A DNA stretch of 64,000 nt from Archivesica marissinica (GCA_014843695.1 CM026402.1:15998903-16062902), one strand, 5' to 3'; counted from the first letter of the stretch, positions 22,816 through 33,624 are shown. Notes: a model not told the origin generated them from the letters alone. Numbers and translations are program-made.

Positions 22816-23815
22816 NNNNNNNNNNNNNNNNNNNNNNNNNNNNNNNNNNNNNNNNNNNNNNNNNNNNNNNNNNNNNNNNNNNNNNNNNNNNNNNNNNNNN
22901 NNNNNNNNNNNNNNNNNNNNNNNNNNNNNNNNNNNNNNNNNNNNNNNNNNNNNNNNNNNNNNNNNNNNNNNNNNNNNNNNNNNNNNNNNNNNNNNNNNNN
23001 NNNNNNNNNNNNNNNNNNNNNNNNNNNNNNNNNNNNNNNNNNNNNNNNNNNNNNNNNNNNNNNNNNNNNNNNNNNNNNNNNNNNNNNNNNNNNNNNNNNN
23101 NNNNNNNNNNNNNNNNNNNNNNNNNNNNNNNNNNNNNNNNNNNNNNNNNNNNNNNNNNNNNNNNNNNNNNNNNNNNNNNNNNNNNNNNNNNNNNNNNNNN
23201 NNNNNNNNNNNNNNNNNNNNNNNNNNNNNNNNNNNNNNNNNNNNNNNNNNNNNNNNNNNNNNNNNNNNNNNNNNNNNNNNNNNNNNNNNNNNNNNNNNNN
23301 NNNNNNNNNNNNNNNNNNNNNNNNNNNNNNNNNNNNNNNNNNNNNNNNNNNNNNNNNNNNNNNNNNNNNNNNNNNNNNNNNNNNNNNNNNNNNNNNNNNN
23401 NNNNNNNNNNNNNNNNNNNNNNNNNNNNNNNNNNNNNNNNNNNNNNNNNNNNNNNNNNNNNNNNNNNNNNNNNNNNNNNNNNNNNNNNNNNNNNNNNNNN
23501 NNNNNNNNNNNNNNNNNNNNNNNNNNNNNNNNNNNNNNNNNNNNNNNNNNNNNNNNNNNNNNNNNNNNNNNNNNNNNNNNNNNNNNNNNNNNNNNNNNNN
23601 NNNNNNNNNNNNNNNNNNNNNNNNNNNNNNNNNNNNNNNNNNNNNNNNNNNNNNNNNNNNNNNNNNNNNNNNNNNNNNNNNNNNNNNNNNNNNNNNNNNN
23701 NNNNNNNNNNNNNNNNNNNNNNNNNNNNNNNNNNNNNNNNNNNNNNNNNNNNNNNNNNNNNNNNNNNNNNNNNNNNNNNNNNNNNNNNNNNNNNNNNNNN
23801 NNNNNNNNNNNNNNN
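22816..23815. other. Assembly gap, 1,000 N
   Basis: Exactly 1,000 undetermined bases, a fixed-size scaffold gap whose true length is unknown. Any frame reported across it is meaningless. Confidence 0.99.
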
Positions 23816-24024
23816 GATATATAAATACGAGAAGAAAAAGGAGAGTTTGCGACAATAGAAAGTGTTCCACACATTCAATGTGATCGCTAGAAGCGAATAC
23901 TCGAGGGGAGTATCACCAACTATACGATATAGATCCGTTATTATATAACCAAGCTGGCGGTTAATATAACCAGCAGTTATACGGATATTGCAACATGCCA
24001 TGTGTTCTGGCCTACGGGGAAAAC

Positions 24025-24261
24025 GTGGAAGTCGTGATAGTGCAGTGGATGCGCGTTCGCTTCAGGTGCGAAAGACCCGTGGTTCTAGCCCCGCTGGAGC
24101 CGTTATGATTGTGCCCATAGGCAAGGCATTTAAATTCCACGTTGCCTCTTCTCTCTCTCCCTCGTGGCGATGGATTACATCAGGAATGAGGTCTCGAGAG
24201 TGATTAATATAAGTTGTAAGAACTTGTTTCGCAATCGAGCTAAAATAAATTTCTATAAACT
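24025..24261 (+). mobile_element. SINE-A, full length
   Basis: A tRNA-like head (gtggaagtcgtgatagtgca, then gttcgcttcaggtgcgaa) has a perfect TTCGC/GCGAA anticodon stem and CAG in the loop. A body follows (gccgttatgattgtgcccat, ggcatttaaattccacgttg, tggcgatgga). The tail reads gagagtgattaatataagtt and ttgtttcgcaatcgagct. The box B is slightly decayed (ggttctagcc). Confidence 0.88.
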
Positions 24262-24481
24262 ACTGGAAAAACAACAGCATTGTAATATTTGATATTGGCA
24301 ATGCTTACAGTACAATAACGACTACGAGAATGGCACTGATCATACACGGTCACGGGTTCGAGCTTAGCCTTTGGCATGCTCAACTGGATGAAATGGAAGT
24401 GTTGTTTTCTCAACTGCATAGCAACGGGTTAAGAGAATGGTATACGTAATTGCTGGCTATGCCGTTTGGTTGCACAGTAGT

Positions 24482-24992
24482 AGTAATAATAATAATAATA
24501 ATAAAGACTTTATTTTACGAGATAACTCATTTAACAACAGTTAATCTACCATGAGACACTCAACATATATACAATCAAATGCTAGGACTACAGTCAATCC
24601 TGTCTTAAGCAGCCAGTCAAGGGACTCACACAAGGTGGCTGCTTAGCACATGTGGTTTAATGTATAATAAAACAACATATTGGGAATCTGCAAACTGGCT
24701 GCTTATTGTAGGTTGGCTGTTTAATAGAGGTGACCACTAACATAGGTTTGGCATATTGGAATTATATTGTAATGTTAAAGCTGAAAAGTAGAGAAACTAT
24801 ATATATAATATGTTATGGAATATGATGATATATGGAATTGTCTAACAGAGTAGAAAAGAGAGAATGGGACAATAAAATAACAATAAATCTATATAACAAT
24901 GTGTATATATCACTTATACTGGTACTCTCACATATTAGAAAAAAGAGGCTGGTACCCTGTCAGGTGATCCAATAAACTTGGTACCAAGTAAA
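24482..24992 (-). mobile_element. L2-like LINE 3' fragment with (TAA)n tail
   Basis: On the plus strand it reads (taa)n then agactttattttacgagata, 'gagacactcaacatatata' and a region also found at 26,060-26,400 and 49,600-49,970. On the minus strand this is a 3' UTR ending aataaagtctttatta plus (TTA)n. A CAGTC MITE (24,591-24,753) is nested inside. From 24,833 on it is nearly identical to 34,231-34,400. Confidence 0.72.
24591..24753. mobile_element. CAGTC MITE nested in the LINE fragment
   Basis: It starts cagtcaatcctgtcttaagc and ends acataggtttggca (a decayed inverted end), with TA on both sides. It lies at a position where the copies at 26.2 and 49.7 kb are uninterrupted, so it arrived after the LINE. 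Confidence 0.75.
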
Positions 24993-24993
24993 T

Positions 24994-25248
24994 GTGTGTT
25001 TTACGTTGATTTATCGTCGCTACCGGTTGCCCATATGAGCGACGCCTCCTAAAGAGATTAGTCATTTTAGAGTGTTGAAGATAGTGCAATGATACAGACA
25101 GAGACCCATTCCAGGGTCTCCTCTGGTTCTTTTACGTGCACGGTGTACAGCACCGACACGAGACCTCGGTTTAAATTCCCATCTGGAAGACTGTTAATTT
25201 TATTAGGTTCAGACGGGGGATCGAACCTGCGATTCCTGGATTACAACC
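24994..25248 (-). mobile_element. SINE-B, head truncated
   Basis: On the minus strand the body reads gggacgttaaaccgaggt-like, then gtgcacgtaaaagaacc, then tctaaaatgactaatc. The tail is the inverted form of gtgtgttttacg. The tRNA head is lost after the box B region (gatcgaacctgcga). Confidence 0.85.
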
Positions 25249-25305
25249 AAGTAAAGTTGCATCAATGTCCAATTTACACCATACCGTGATCGTGTACTAC
25301 TATAG

Positions 25306-25621
25306 TGTGGAAGTCGCGATAACGCAGTGGCCTACATACACTGTAGTTATTGAAGTGAAACACTAGATTGCCTACACACACTGTAGTTATTGAAGTGATA
25401 GCGCAGTGGATGCGCGTTCGTTTCAGGTGCGAAATGCCCGAAGTTCGCGCACCGCTGGAGCCGTTACGATTGTGCCCTTAGGCAAGGCATTTAAATTCTA
25501 CGTTGCCTCGTCTCTCCCCTCCCTCATGGCGATGGAATCCATCAGGAATGAGGACCGAGAGTGATTAATATAAGTTGTATGAACTTGTTTCGCAATCGAG
25601 CTAAATACATTTGTATAAACT
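25306..25621 (+). mobile_element. SINE-A with a duplicated head segment
   Basis: The head starts gtggaagtcgcgataacgca. It is then interrupted by two copies of a roughly 28-bp unit (cctacatacactgtagttat and cctacacacactgtagttat), after which gatagcgcagtggatgcgcg restarts. Body and tail are intact (ttgtttcgcaatcgagct). Confidence 0.82.
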
Positions 25622-25814
25622 AAGTATAATATGTATTCTTAATGTTTTCTTACTAAGTATACTATGTATTTATATCATATTTATTACTGAGAGCAATAAC
25701 TGTGATCAGTTCTTGGCAATACCAAATGTGGTCCTGTCTAGATAACAATGTCCATGTTATGACATAGGATGTCTCTATCAGATAACTTATCAGCCCTATA
25801 CCAAGCGTGTCATG

Positions 25815-26010
25815 TGCTTACGTTTATTTATCGTCGCTACCGATTGTCCATATTATGAGCGACGCCTTCTGATGAGATTAGTTATTTTAGATTTTGGATG
25901 ATACAGACAGAGAACCATTCCAGAGTCTCTTCTGGTTTTTACGTTCACGATGTAAAGCACCGACGCGAGACCTCGGTTTAAAGAACCCATTTGAAAGACT
26001 GTTGATATTA
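25815..26010 (-). mobile_element. SINE-B, partial
   Basis: Tail and body match other SINE-B copies (tcgtcgctaccg, gagattagttattttag, gacctcggttta). The tRNA head is missing and several small deletions are present. Confidence 0.8.
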
Positions 26011-26042
26011 GGAAGAAGAGCACTCGTTTATTAAGACACACA

Positions 26043-26044
26043 CT

Positions 26045-26080
<36 letters not shown>

Positions 26081-26945
26081 GACTTTATTTAACGAGAGTA
26101 CTCATTTAACAAAAGTTAATCTACCATGAGGCCCTCAACATATATACAATCAACTGCAATCAAAAGATAGCACTATACGTGCGAGCTGCACATTGGAATA
26201 ATATAGTAATGTAAAAGCTGAAAAATAGAGAAACTATATTTAATATGTAATGGAATATGGTGATATATGGAATTGGCTAGCAGAGTAGAAAATGGGAATG
26301 AGACAATTAATGATACTAGATCTATCTAACAATGTGCAGATTTGACTTGTAGTGGTATCTTCAAAATATGTATGAAATTAACTTAAGGACAGCAATTTTC
26401 CGATTCTAATAAATATAGCAATGGCAATACACGTTTATAATAACAGTAGAAGTACGCGATTAGTTTGAATTGTTATAGTTCCACCTTAAGTAGATAATTT
26501 TGAACTGTTGGATAGTTGGAGCATTTTGAACTGAGTGAGGCAATGAATTCCAAATAGATGATCCTGAAAATTCAAATGTATTACGAAATAATTCACAATT
26601 TGGTCTTGGTGTGTATAATTGATATTCTGAGGTTGATCTAAGAATTCTAGGATGTATATCAGAAGTAAAAGTGAAGGACGATTTTAAATAGTCTGGAGCA
26701 GCTCCATGTAATGTTTTATACATTTGTATAGCCTTCTGATATATGACTCGTTCTGGAAAGGTCATCCAATTTAGTTGGGAGAATAATAATTGCGATGGAG
26801 TGTCAAAGTCCTGATCTAGAATTAGTCTAGCTACTCTCTTTTGTAACCGAACTATTTTATCTTCTAAAGATGAGTTGCAGTTACCCCAAATCACACAACA
26901 AAAGTCTAAGTGAGGCAATATGTAAGCATTGTAGAAGAGGTTGCG
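26043..26945 (-). mobile_element. L2-like LINE, 5'-truncated, with (TAA)n tail
   Basis: On the minus strand a reading frame (26,942-26,460) is followed by a roughly 400-bp 3' UTR and the tail aataaagtctttattatta. The 3' UTR is the same repeat as at 24.5 and 49.6 kb. It is truncated at NLFYNAYILPHLDF. Confidence 0.85.
26460..26942 (-). pseudogene. L2-like LINE ORF2, C-terminal 160 residues
   Basis: The frame runs uninterrupted from the truncation to its stop: FYNAYILPHLDFCCVIWG, then LEDKIVRLQKRVARLILD, LNWMTFPERVIYQKAIQMYK, then YTPRPNCELFRNTFEFSG and SSIWNSLPHSV. This is the post-RT thumb and C-terminus of an L2/CR1-group LINE. There is no catalytic RT part. The open frame suggests a fairly recent insertion. 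Confidence 0.85.
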
Positions 26946-26975
26946 ATTGGGAATAGAGACAGTTGATGGTATACG

Positions 26976-27140
26976 TGGTCAGACGGGGGATCGAGTCTGC
27001 GATCCCTATATTCACAGTCCAACGTGTTAACCATTGAACTACTGAGCGCCACGCCAATCGTATCTGTGTTTTACGTTTGTTTATCGTCGCTACCGGTTGG
27101 CCATATGAGCGACGCCTCCTGAAGAGATTAGTCATTTTAT
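26976..27140 (-). mobile_element. SINE-B head and tail fragments
   Basis: 26,976-27,050 is a head fragment (cagacgggggatcgagtctg) and 27,066-27,140 is a tail fragment (tgttttacgtttgtttatcg). Both are in the minus sense with the middle missing. They are either two copies or one with a large internal deletion and rearranged order. Confidence 0.7.
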
Positions 27141-27155
27141 GCTTTATGAAGCGTG

Positions 27156-27372
27156 CAGTCAATCCTGTCTTAAGCATCCTGCCAAGGCAATCACATCACA
27201 TGTGGCTGCTTAATATAGGTCAAATGTATAATAAAACAAAATATTGGGGATCTGGAAACCGGCTGCTTAATACAGGTTGGCTGCTTAATACAGGTTGGCT
27301 GCTTAATACAGGTTGGCTGCTTGATACAGGTTGGCTGCTTAATAGAGGTGACCACTAACACAGGTTTGACTG
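27156..27372. mobile_element. CAGTC MITE with an internal 18-bp tandem expansion
   Basis: It starts cagtcaatcctgtcttaagc and ends caggtttgactg, with TA at the right end. Five near-identical units of 'aatacaggttggctgctt' lie at about 27,265-27,345. Other copies have one or two. Confidence 0.85.
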
Positions 27373-27467
27373 TACTCCTCGTTGCATCCTAGTTCAGGGC
27401 CTCACGTGATATAGTTACACCCATAAACAAGTACATCGACAATACATACACATAAATTATAGAATTT

Positions 27468-27700
27468 GTGGAAATCGTGATAGCGCAGTGGTAGAGCGTT
27501 CGCTTCAGGTGCGAATGACCTGGAGTTCGAGCCCCGCTGGAGCCGTTACGAGTGTGCCCTTAGGCAAAGCATTTAAATTCTACGTTGCCTCTTCTCTCTC
27601 CCTAGTGGCGATGGATTCCATCAGGAATGAGGTCTCGAGGGTGATTTATATAAGTTGTAAGAATTTGTTTCGCAATCGAGCTAAAATAAATTTGTATAAA
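27468..27700 (+). mobile_element. SINE-A, full length, best tRNA-like head
   Basis: The head atagcgcagtggtagagcg has a near-canonical box A and D-loop. An intact TTCGC/GCGAA stem (loop CAG) and box B gagttcgagcccc follow. Body and tail are complete. I call it a SINE and not a tRNA gene because the body and tail are attached. Confidence 0.88.
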
Positions 27701-28189
27701 ATAAATTATAGGCAATAATTACAAGTCACCTGACTTTTACTATTCAGTGAAAACCCGATTTTTTCTGTTTTTCAAATGAAACACTTAAAGCAGCATTACA
27801 TCGTATGAAATAAAAGATATTTGAAAAATTCAATTTTAACGTATGGGTAGCAATGCTGCTACAAATTCTAACATTATACTTTGTATCTACCATTTACTGT
27901 AGTGCAAGTGTCTGATTGGTGATATGTTTTTTTTATTTAAACGACCAACATAAAAAAGATCCACGTAATGATTTCGTTACGTGTATTAGCTTCTACCCAG
28001 TACATCATGCGGAACCGTTTCCTATCGTATATGCATAATTAATTATCAAACATTGCACAGTTTATGATCGAAGCCATCCATCATTTTAAATCGATACTAT
28101 ACATTTCTCTTGTTGCAGGAGCAATCCATATTATATATAACGACTATTCCTTCGTCCAGGTCAAAATAATATTTATTAATCCGCTTTAA
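27701..28189. other. Unassigned
   Basis: AT-rich DNA with no gene or repeat family recognised. Confidence 0.5.
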
Positions 28190-28400
28190 CCCTTTCAACA
28201 CCACATACCTCTAAATTGGCTTACAAAAAAGTGTAGATCCAGATGAGCCGGCTCGTGACGAGCCGTCTCATCAGGATCTGCACTTTTTTCAAGTAATATA
28301 ACTATTTTTAGAATTTTTTTTACCCATTTTGATAAATGGACTGATCCAAATGTAAAAATATCATGGACCAGTCCATGTCAGTTACTTGGTGTTGAATGGG
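28190..28400. mobile_element. piggyBac-like MITE with a central hairpin
   Basis: The ends are ccctttcaacaccaca and, inverted, cccattcaacaccaag, with TTAA on both sides (28,186-28,189, 28,401-28,404). The centre forms a long stem: gtgtagatccagatgagc pairs across tga with gtctcatcaggatctgcac. A second copy is at 51,134. Confidence 0.85.
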
Positions 28401-28510
28401 TTAATTCTTTATATAATTAATTCGGAGATATATTAATTTGCTTAATGTTAGACAGCGGGATTAACATGGTTTGCTTTACATTGAACATGATAAGCTGAAG
28501 GCATGTTTGT

Positions 28511-28745
28511 GTGTGTGTTTTACGTTTATTTATCGGATGCCCATATGAGCGACGCCTCCAGAAGAGATTGGTCATTTTAGATTTTGGAAGATAGTGCAAT
28601 GATACAGACAGCGACCCATTCCAGAGTCTCATCTGGTTCTGTTACGTGCACGATGTAAAGCACCGACACGAGACCTCGGTTTAACGTCCCATCTGAAAGA
28701 CTGTTAATTTTATTAGGGTCCAGATGGGGGATCGAACCTGCGATC
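28511..28745 (-). mobile_element. SINE-B, head truncated
   Basis: The tail lacks 'gtcgctaccg' (tttatcggatgcccatatga). The body is intact, and it ends after the box B stretch (gatcgaacctgcgatcc). Confidence 0.85.
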
Positions 28746-28973
28746 CAGCAGGAATATATCTTTAAGCAAAACAAAGTTTAATAAATCCAAATGACCATAA
28801 CCCACACACAGGAAGATAACAGTCCCGTCCATAATCACAACCTGTATGATTAAGTAAAACCACAACACCTGTAGACAGAGTGCAGCTAACAAACACACGT
28901 CCACTATCCTCACTATGGTCATCTGGAAAAAAGGTTCATTTGTATGTGTGCTTTTCGAATTCTTTGCTTCAAG
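28746..28973 (-). other. Unique block between two SINE-B copies, possible exon
   Basis: On the minus strand an acceptor-like accttttttccag precedes a hydrophobic frame (ATIVRIVDV-like: MTIVRIVDVCLLAALCLQV, then LWFYLIIQVVIM) with two possible membrane segments. I cannot identify a family, and the frame runs into the SINE. Weak. Confidence 0.25.
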
Positions 28974-29265
28974 AGTGTTTTTACGCTTATTTATCGTCGC
29001 TACCGGATGCCCATATGAGCGACGCCTCCTGAAGAGATTAGTCATTTTAGATTTTTGGAGGATAGTGCAATGATAGAGACAGAGACTCATTCCAGAATCT
29101 CCTCTGGTTCATTTACGTGCACGGTGTAAAGCACCGACACGAGACCTCGGTTTAATGTCCCATCTGAAAGACTGTTAATTTTATTAGGGTCAGACGCGGG
29201 ATCGAACTTGCGATCCCTGGATTACCAGCCCACCGTGTTACCACTGGACTACACATCCGTCTGTA
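28974..29265 (-). mobile_element. SINE-B, full length
   Basis: Complete from the tRNA-like head (inverted; box B gatcgaacttgcgatccc) to the tail. The anticodon arm CTGG.../CCAG is slightly decayed. Confidence 0.88.
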
Positions 29266-29279
29266 TTTTCGTACGAGGG

Positions 29280-29425
29280 TTTCCAACTAATGATATGCAG
29301 CTGACATGTGCATTCGGTGTTACGGGCATGCGCACTCGTAGTATCGTAGTGTTAGGCAGTGTTCTTCGCGAGAATAGGTGTGTCTTACAGCTTACGCTGT
29401 TCCAAGGATGCTCTAATGAGATACA
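29280..29425 (+). repeat. Exon-like dispersed repeat (partner at 46,365-46,515)
   Basis: It contains tgatatgcag followed by ctgacatgtgcattcg and gggcatgcgcac, then ggtgtgtcttacagcttacg. The same order is found inverted at 46.4 kb, where it is followed by a consensus splice donor. Small indels break the frame here. Confidence 0.6.
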
Positions 29426-29944
29426 TTAGTCAGTTACTGCCCCTGAATACTCTTAATAGTATATTGGTCCTCTTAATTTATTTCCTCTGTTTTTATCGCT
29501 GTTTCCTTTGCACCACATGTTTTCCATTCTTATCCGTATTCGCGTCTTATAATTATGAAATTATTAAATCTTGACAGATATCCTTTAGCATGTCCAATGG
29601 ATACCTTACTGTAAACATTGGTTCAATTAATGAACACGATTTTGATAAAATTACATTTATCCTAACGCAACATAAGTTTAGACGACAACAGTAAAGACAA
29701 AGGATTCCAACTAAAAGGACAATATACATTTAGGGATAAATCTGACATCACGGCGGGTAATTTAGTTAATAGTTCCATTGGGGTATAGTTTAAACTTTAT
29801 TTGAACTACACTGGGTTTGTTTAAAGTTACTATAATTCCGTAATTGGTGCTAGTGCATCTATATAGTTCTAAAATTATGTTGTTGCCTTTGAAAAATTAA
29901 AAAAAACACATTCACGTGTACATGTACTAGTACGCATGCACGGA
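29426..29944. other. Unassigned
   Basis: AT-rich with no gene recognised. Confidence 0.5.
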
Positions 29945-30060
29945 TATTACGTGTACAGTACATCTATTGGCGGCGCCCTTTGATGCGTTGCATCAATGCA
30001 TTTCTTGCAACACCTCTCCAGGCTATATAACTACGCTGGGCGATATAAATTTGCAATGAG
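29945..30060 (+). promoter_or_regulatory. Promoter-like cluster
   Basis: It contains an inverted CCAAT (ctattggcggcgcc), a 7-bp inverted repeat ttgatgcgttgcatcaa whose right half fits the C/EBP-ATF type TGATGCAA site (inverted), a further ttgcaac, and two TATA-like words (ggctatataac, gcgatataaat). No coding frame follows, so a transcript cannot be named. Confidence 0.3.
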
Positions 30061-30747
30061 AGACAAATGAACCTTCAGAGCAAATTTACTGAACGCCAGA
30101 TACTTTATTACTTTCTCATTTTGTTTATACGGCTTCAATCCAGTCATAAAATCAACTATTGTATCGGATGAAGGTATCAAAAGGCATAGATAATGTCGTT
30201 TCCCCCTGTGACGTCATAATTCCTACTGTGGCTGCCATTTTGAATGGCAAAGTTGATCAGATATTATATATAATATATAGTAGTGTAATTTTGTTTTCTT
30301 CACAAACTATTTATTTTTCATCGCATCACCATGGTTCATACATTGTTATAAAGCTCCCAATGGACATATGTTTGTATCATTTCACAAATTTCGTATCAAT
30401 AACGAATACATAATAATTTACCTGTATATTAATATTTCAACTGTGAAAATAGACTTTCAAAAATAGGTGCAAGTTAAGTTCGTATCATTTATAATCCATT
30501 ATCATTGTCAAAAAATAAATTAATATTTAAAATTTACACTTCAATACCTTTAAAATCATAGTAAATTTTATATTAAGAAACCAAAATTAATAAAGTTATT
30601 GCAATTAAAGAATTACAAGTAAAATCATGAAATTGCCGTTAATAAAACTTGCCAGTCAAAATGGCTGCCAAAATAAGATCTGTGCTTTTGACTATTTTCA
30701 CAGGGCGTGGGAACTATGTATTGCTTTTGTTCTTAACAGTACCTATT
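30061..30747. other. Unassigned
   Basis: AT-rich. It has two 'atggctgcc/gctgccatttt' words (30,229; 30,658) but no gene. Confidence 0.5.
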
Positions 30748-30957
30748 ACTCATGCTTGATAGTCACGGGTTCGAGCCCCGCTCAGGCCGTGTCTCATTTA
30801 TATGAAAAAGTTGGCAGTTTCTTACGGAGGTTGGTGCACCCAAGTACTGGTTAACCGCTGGAGCCTGCCCAGGAAAGGTGTTGTTAGGTAAACTGCCCGT
30901 CGGCGATATAGCCCAAAATGGTGCTGATGCAGGCGCAAACCCCGAAATATAACATAA
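30748..30957 (+). mobile_element. SINE-D, head truncated
   Basis: Box B cacgggttcgagccccgctc is followed by the SINE-D body (gtctcatttatatgaaaaag, ggcagtttcttacggagg, actggttaaccgctgg). The end has ggcgatatagcccaaaatgg. The first half of the tRNA head is missing. Confidence 0.8.
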
Positions 30958-31667
30958 CATAATTACTCATGCTTTTGTTTGTTTGCTTTGGTTGTTTTTG
31001 GGGTTTAATTATGAAATTAAATGAAAAATGACACGACAACTTTTCTCTACAAGATAATATCGCTAAATATAGAAACGGAATTCTATCGGAAATCCCCGAA
31101 CAGGCACGATTATACACGATCATTTCCGAATATACACGAATGCTCCCGTACACTCATTTACATTGCAAACATATAATGTCCTGTTTCTGTGTTATATCGA
31201 CGAGATGGCGGATTTTAAATATTACATTTAGATGGTAATGAATCGATTCGGCGTAATTGAACTAAGGACGACTTAAATATTGAGTAAATATGTCAAATAA
31301 GACGCACATTGTACTTTTTAAAACTATGTATCGTTCCGTTGACCCGTAAACAATGGCGGCCAATATTGAGTTGTATCAATATTACAGTGCCTCGCTTTCG
31401 ATTCAAGTACGTCATTAATTAAGTCACGTGCTAATAGGCCTATTAATAGGATTAATGCTAGTCAATAATTTCACGGACAATCCCCCACTTTTCCCCAGGC
31501 GTTGATATGATCAGAAACTCAATACGGCCAAATTAATAGTCTCGGTGTTAAACTATATTTATTTGACTGACCAGGCAAACTATATCGACGCCTGCTCCCA
31601 GGCTAGGGTTTAATATACACCAACAACTTAGGTAATATGACGTCTCTCATGCTAGTATTGGTGAAGT
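30958..31667. other. Unassigned
   Basis: No gene recognised. One aatggcggcc word at 31,353. Confidence 0.5.
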
Positions 31668-31857
31668 AAGATCCCGGGTGCCCTACGTGCAGTATTTCAG
31701 GCACAGCTTGGCGCCCAAGTAGAATCACCGACTTTCCGCAAGCGGGGTGGATAGCTTCCTCACTTGAAGGAATTCAACAGCCCATTGGGATTCAAACCTA
31801 TAACGGTAAGCGGCAAGTAATTTGTAGTCGACGACCGTAATCACTCTGGCACGAGTC
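31668..31857 (-). mobile_element. SINE-E, minus-strand copy
   Basis: On the minus strand the head gccagagtgattacggtcgt and box B aggtttgaatcccaatggg are followed by a body with tgaaatactgca and gggcacccggg. This is the same order as at 32,178. It abuts SINE-D head to head. Confidence 0.75.
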
Positions 31858-32110
31858 TGCCGCCTCCGTGGTCGAGTGGTTACGGTCGCTGACTAATATA
31901 CCTATCATCACTGATGGTCACGGGTTCGAGCCCCGCTCAGGCTGTGTCTATTTATATGAAACAGTTGGCAGTTTCTTATGGAGGTTGGTGCACCAAGTAC
32001 TGGTTAAAATGCTGGAGCCTGCCAAGGAATGGTGTTGTTAGGTAAACTGCCCGCCGTCGATATAGCCCACAATTGTGCTGATGAAGGCGTAAAGCCCGAA
32101 CACGCAGACA
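31858..32110 (+). mobile_element. SINE-D, full length
   Basis: The head gcctccgtggtcgagtggtt has a class-II (Leu/Ser-like) tRNA layout. Box B is cacgggttcgagccccgctc. The body is complete to the end (gatatagcccacaattgtgc, aaagcccgaa). Confidence 0.85.
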
Positions 32111-32177
32111 GACACCCGTACTACTGATTGAAGTTCATGCTAAGTGCAAATCATTGCTATGTTTCATTACTTCGTTG

Positions 32178-32458
32178 TGGCCTCCGTGGCCGAGTGGTTA
32201 AGGTCGTTGACTTCCAATCACTGGCCCCTCACCATTGAAGGTTCGAATCCCACTGGGGGTTTGGATTCATTCATGTGATCGAACTATTGGTAGGTCGGTG
32301 GTTCTACCCTGGTGTCCGTCCGTGCTTGAAATACTGCTCGGAGTGGCACCCGGTTTATTCCTCCACATATTATAGCCTATTATAGCTGGGAGAGTCGCCA
32401 CATGACCTAAGCACTTGGCGCGACTTTAAACCTCAAACCAAACAAATCAAACACTCCT
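32178..32458 (+). mobile_element. SINE-E, full length
   Basis: Head tggcctccgtggccgagtgg, box B aggttcgaatcccactggg, body ggtggttctaccctggtgtc, then cttgaaatactgctcgg and gtggcacccgg. The end is ctcaaaccaaacaaatcaaa. Confidence 0.82.
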
Positions 32459-32682
32459 TCTTTCCAGGCTGATGCATTTATCTGTGGCAGTTACCAATGT
32501 AAAATCCATGGCTTGACCGACGTCTTAGATATAGACCAGACAACCGAAACAGACAAATAGTTCTTATACCTTGGCCCGTGTACCAGACAGATAAATAACA
32601 ACCGACCCTCGATCAGTTTAATGAGCAGGCAACCATAGATAGGTTAGTATACGATATTTCGTCATGCCTATAGTCCTCCAAT

Positions 32683-32940
32683 GTCCTCCGTGGTCGAGTT
32701 GTTAAGGTCGCTGACTTTTATACCACTGTAACCAATCATCACATATGGTCACGGGTTCGAGCACCGCTCAGGCCGTGTCTCATTTATATGAAAAAGTTTC
32801 TTACGGAGGTTGGTGCACACGTGATGATAGGTTTGGTGGTACTGGACAACAACTGGAATATGCCCAGGAAAGAAGTTGTTAGGTAAACTGGCCGTCGCTC
32901 AATTGGGCAACCGGTAGCGACGTTAAATAAACTTAAATAC
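32683..32940 (+). mobile_element. SINE-D head and body with a SINE-B tail (chimera)
   Basis: It starts as SINE-D (cctccgtggtcgagttgtta, box B cacgggttcgagcaccg, ggaggttggtgcacac). It ends with the SINE-B tail (tgggcaaccggtagcgacgt, then taaataaac) instead of the usual gatatagcccaaaatgg end. Read as a recombined or template-switched SINE. Confidence 0.8.
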
Positions 32941-33009
32941 AAAACAATTCCGCAATGAAAGAACATGGCTTCTAGTAGTTTACTCGGACTTGAGACAGGC
33001 TATATGTTT

Positions 33010-33300
33010 GTGTGTTTTACGTTTATTTATTGTCGCTACCGGTTGCCCATATGAGCGACGCCTCCTGAAGAGATTGGTCATTTTAGGTTTTTTGGAGGAT
33101 AGTGCAATGATACAGACAGAGACCCATTCCAGAGTCTCCTTTGGTTCTTTTACGTGCACGGTGTACAGCACAGACACGAGACCTCAGTTTAATGTCCCAT
33201 CTGAAAGACTGTTAATTTTATTAGGGTCAGACAGGGGATCGAACCTGCGATCCCTGGATTACCAGTCCACCGTGTTACCACTGGACTACAGATCCGCCTG
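33010..33300 (-). mobile_element. SINE-B, full length, intact target duplication
   Basis: The copy is complete, with flanking 12-bp repeats ggctatatgttt (32,998-33,009 and 33,302-33,313). The tRNA-like anticodon arm carries loop GGT (Thr-type). Few mutations, probably young. Confidence 0.9.
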
Positions 33301-33302
33301 TG

Positions 33303-33624
33303 GCTATATGTTTTACGCGACTACTCCTGGTTGTGTTTGTAATCCATTCACGTCATCCTGTCTAACATAGTAAGCAATCATGACAAGTTGTTGTTTCGAA
33401 ATCAATGTTCAACGGAAAATTAACACAATTTCTAGTGTCTAGTTATACCGTGTGGCATCACAATAGTGCAACAACATCAGTAGACACATTTTTCATACTG
33501 ACATTAAGCATATAATAAATACCCATATTATAAAGTAAAATAGATGTTGCAATGCATACACATTGATCGTGTAACTTATACGAGTACTATTAGCAATATC
33601 AGATGAAGAGGAATTGATTTACTA
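33303..33624. other. Unassigned
   Basis: No gene recognised. Confidence 0.5.

Noticed and set aside
22704..24001. Long frames across 22.7-24.0 kb
   Set aside because: They run through 1,000 undetermined bases.
24025..24100. True tRNA genes at the SINE heads (also 27,468, 35,887, 57,309)
   Set aside because: Each tRNA-like region is attached to a SINE body and tail and repeated. None has a complete acceptor stem.
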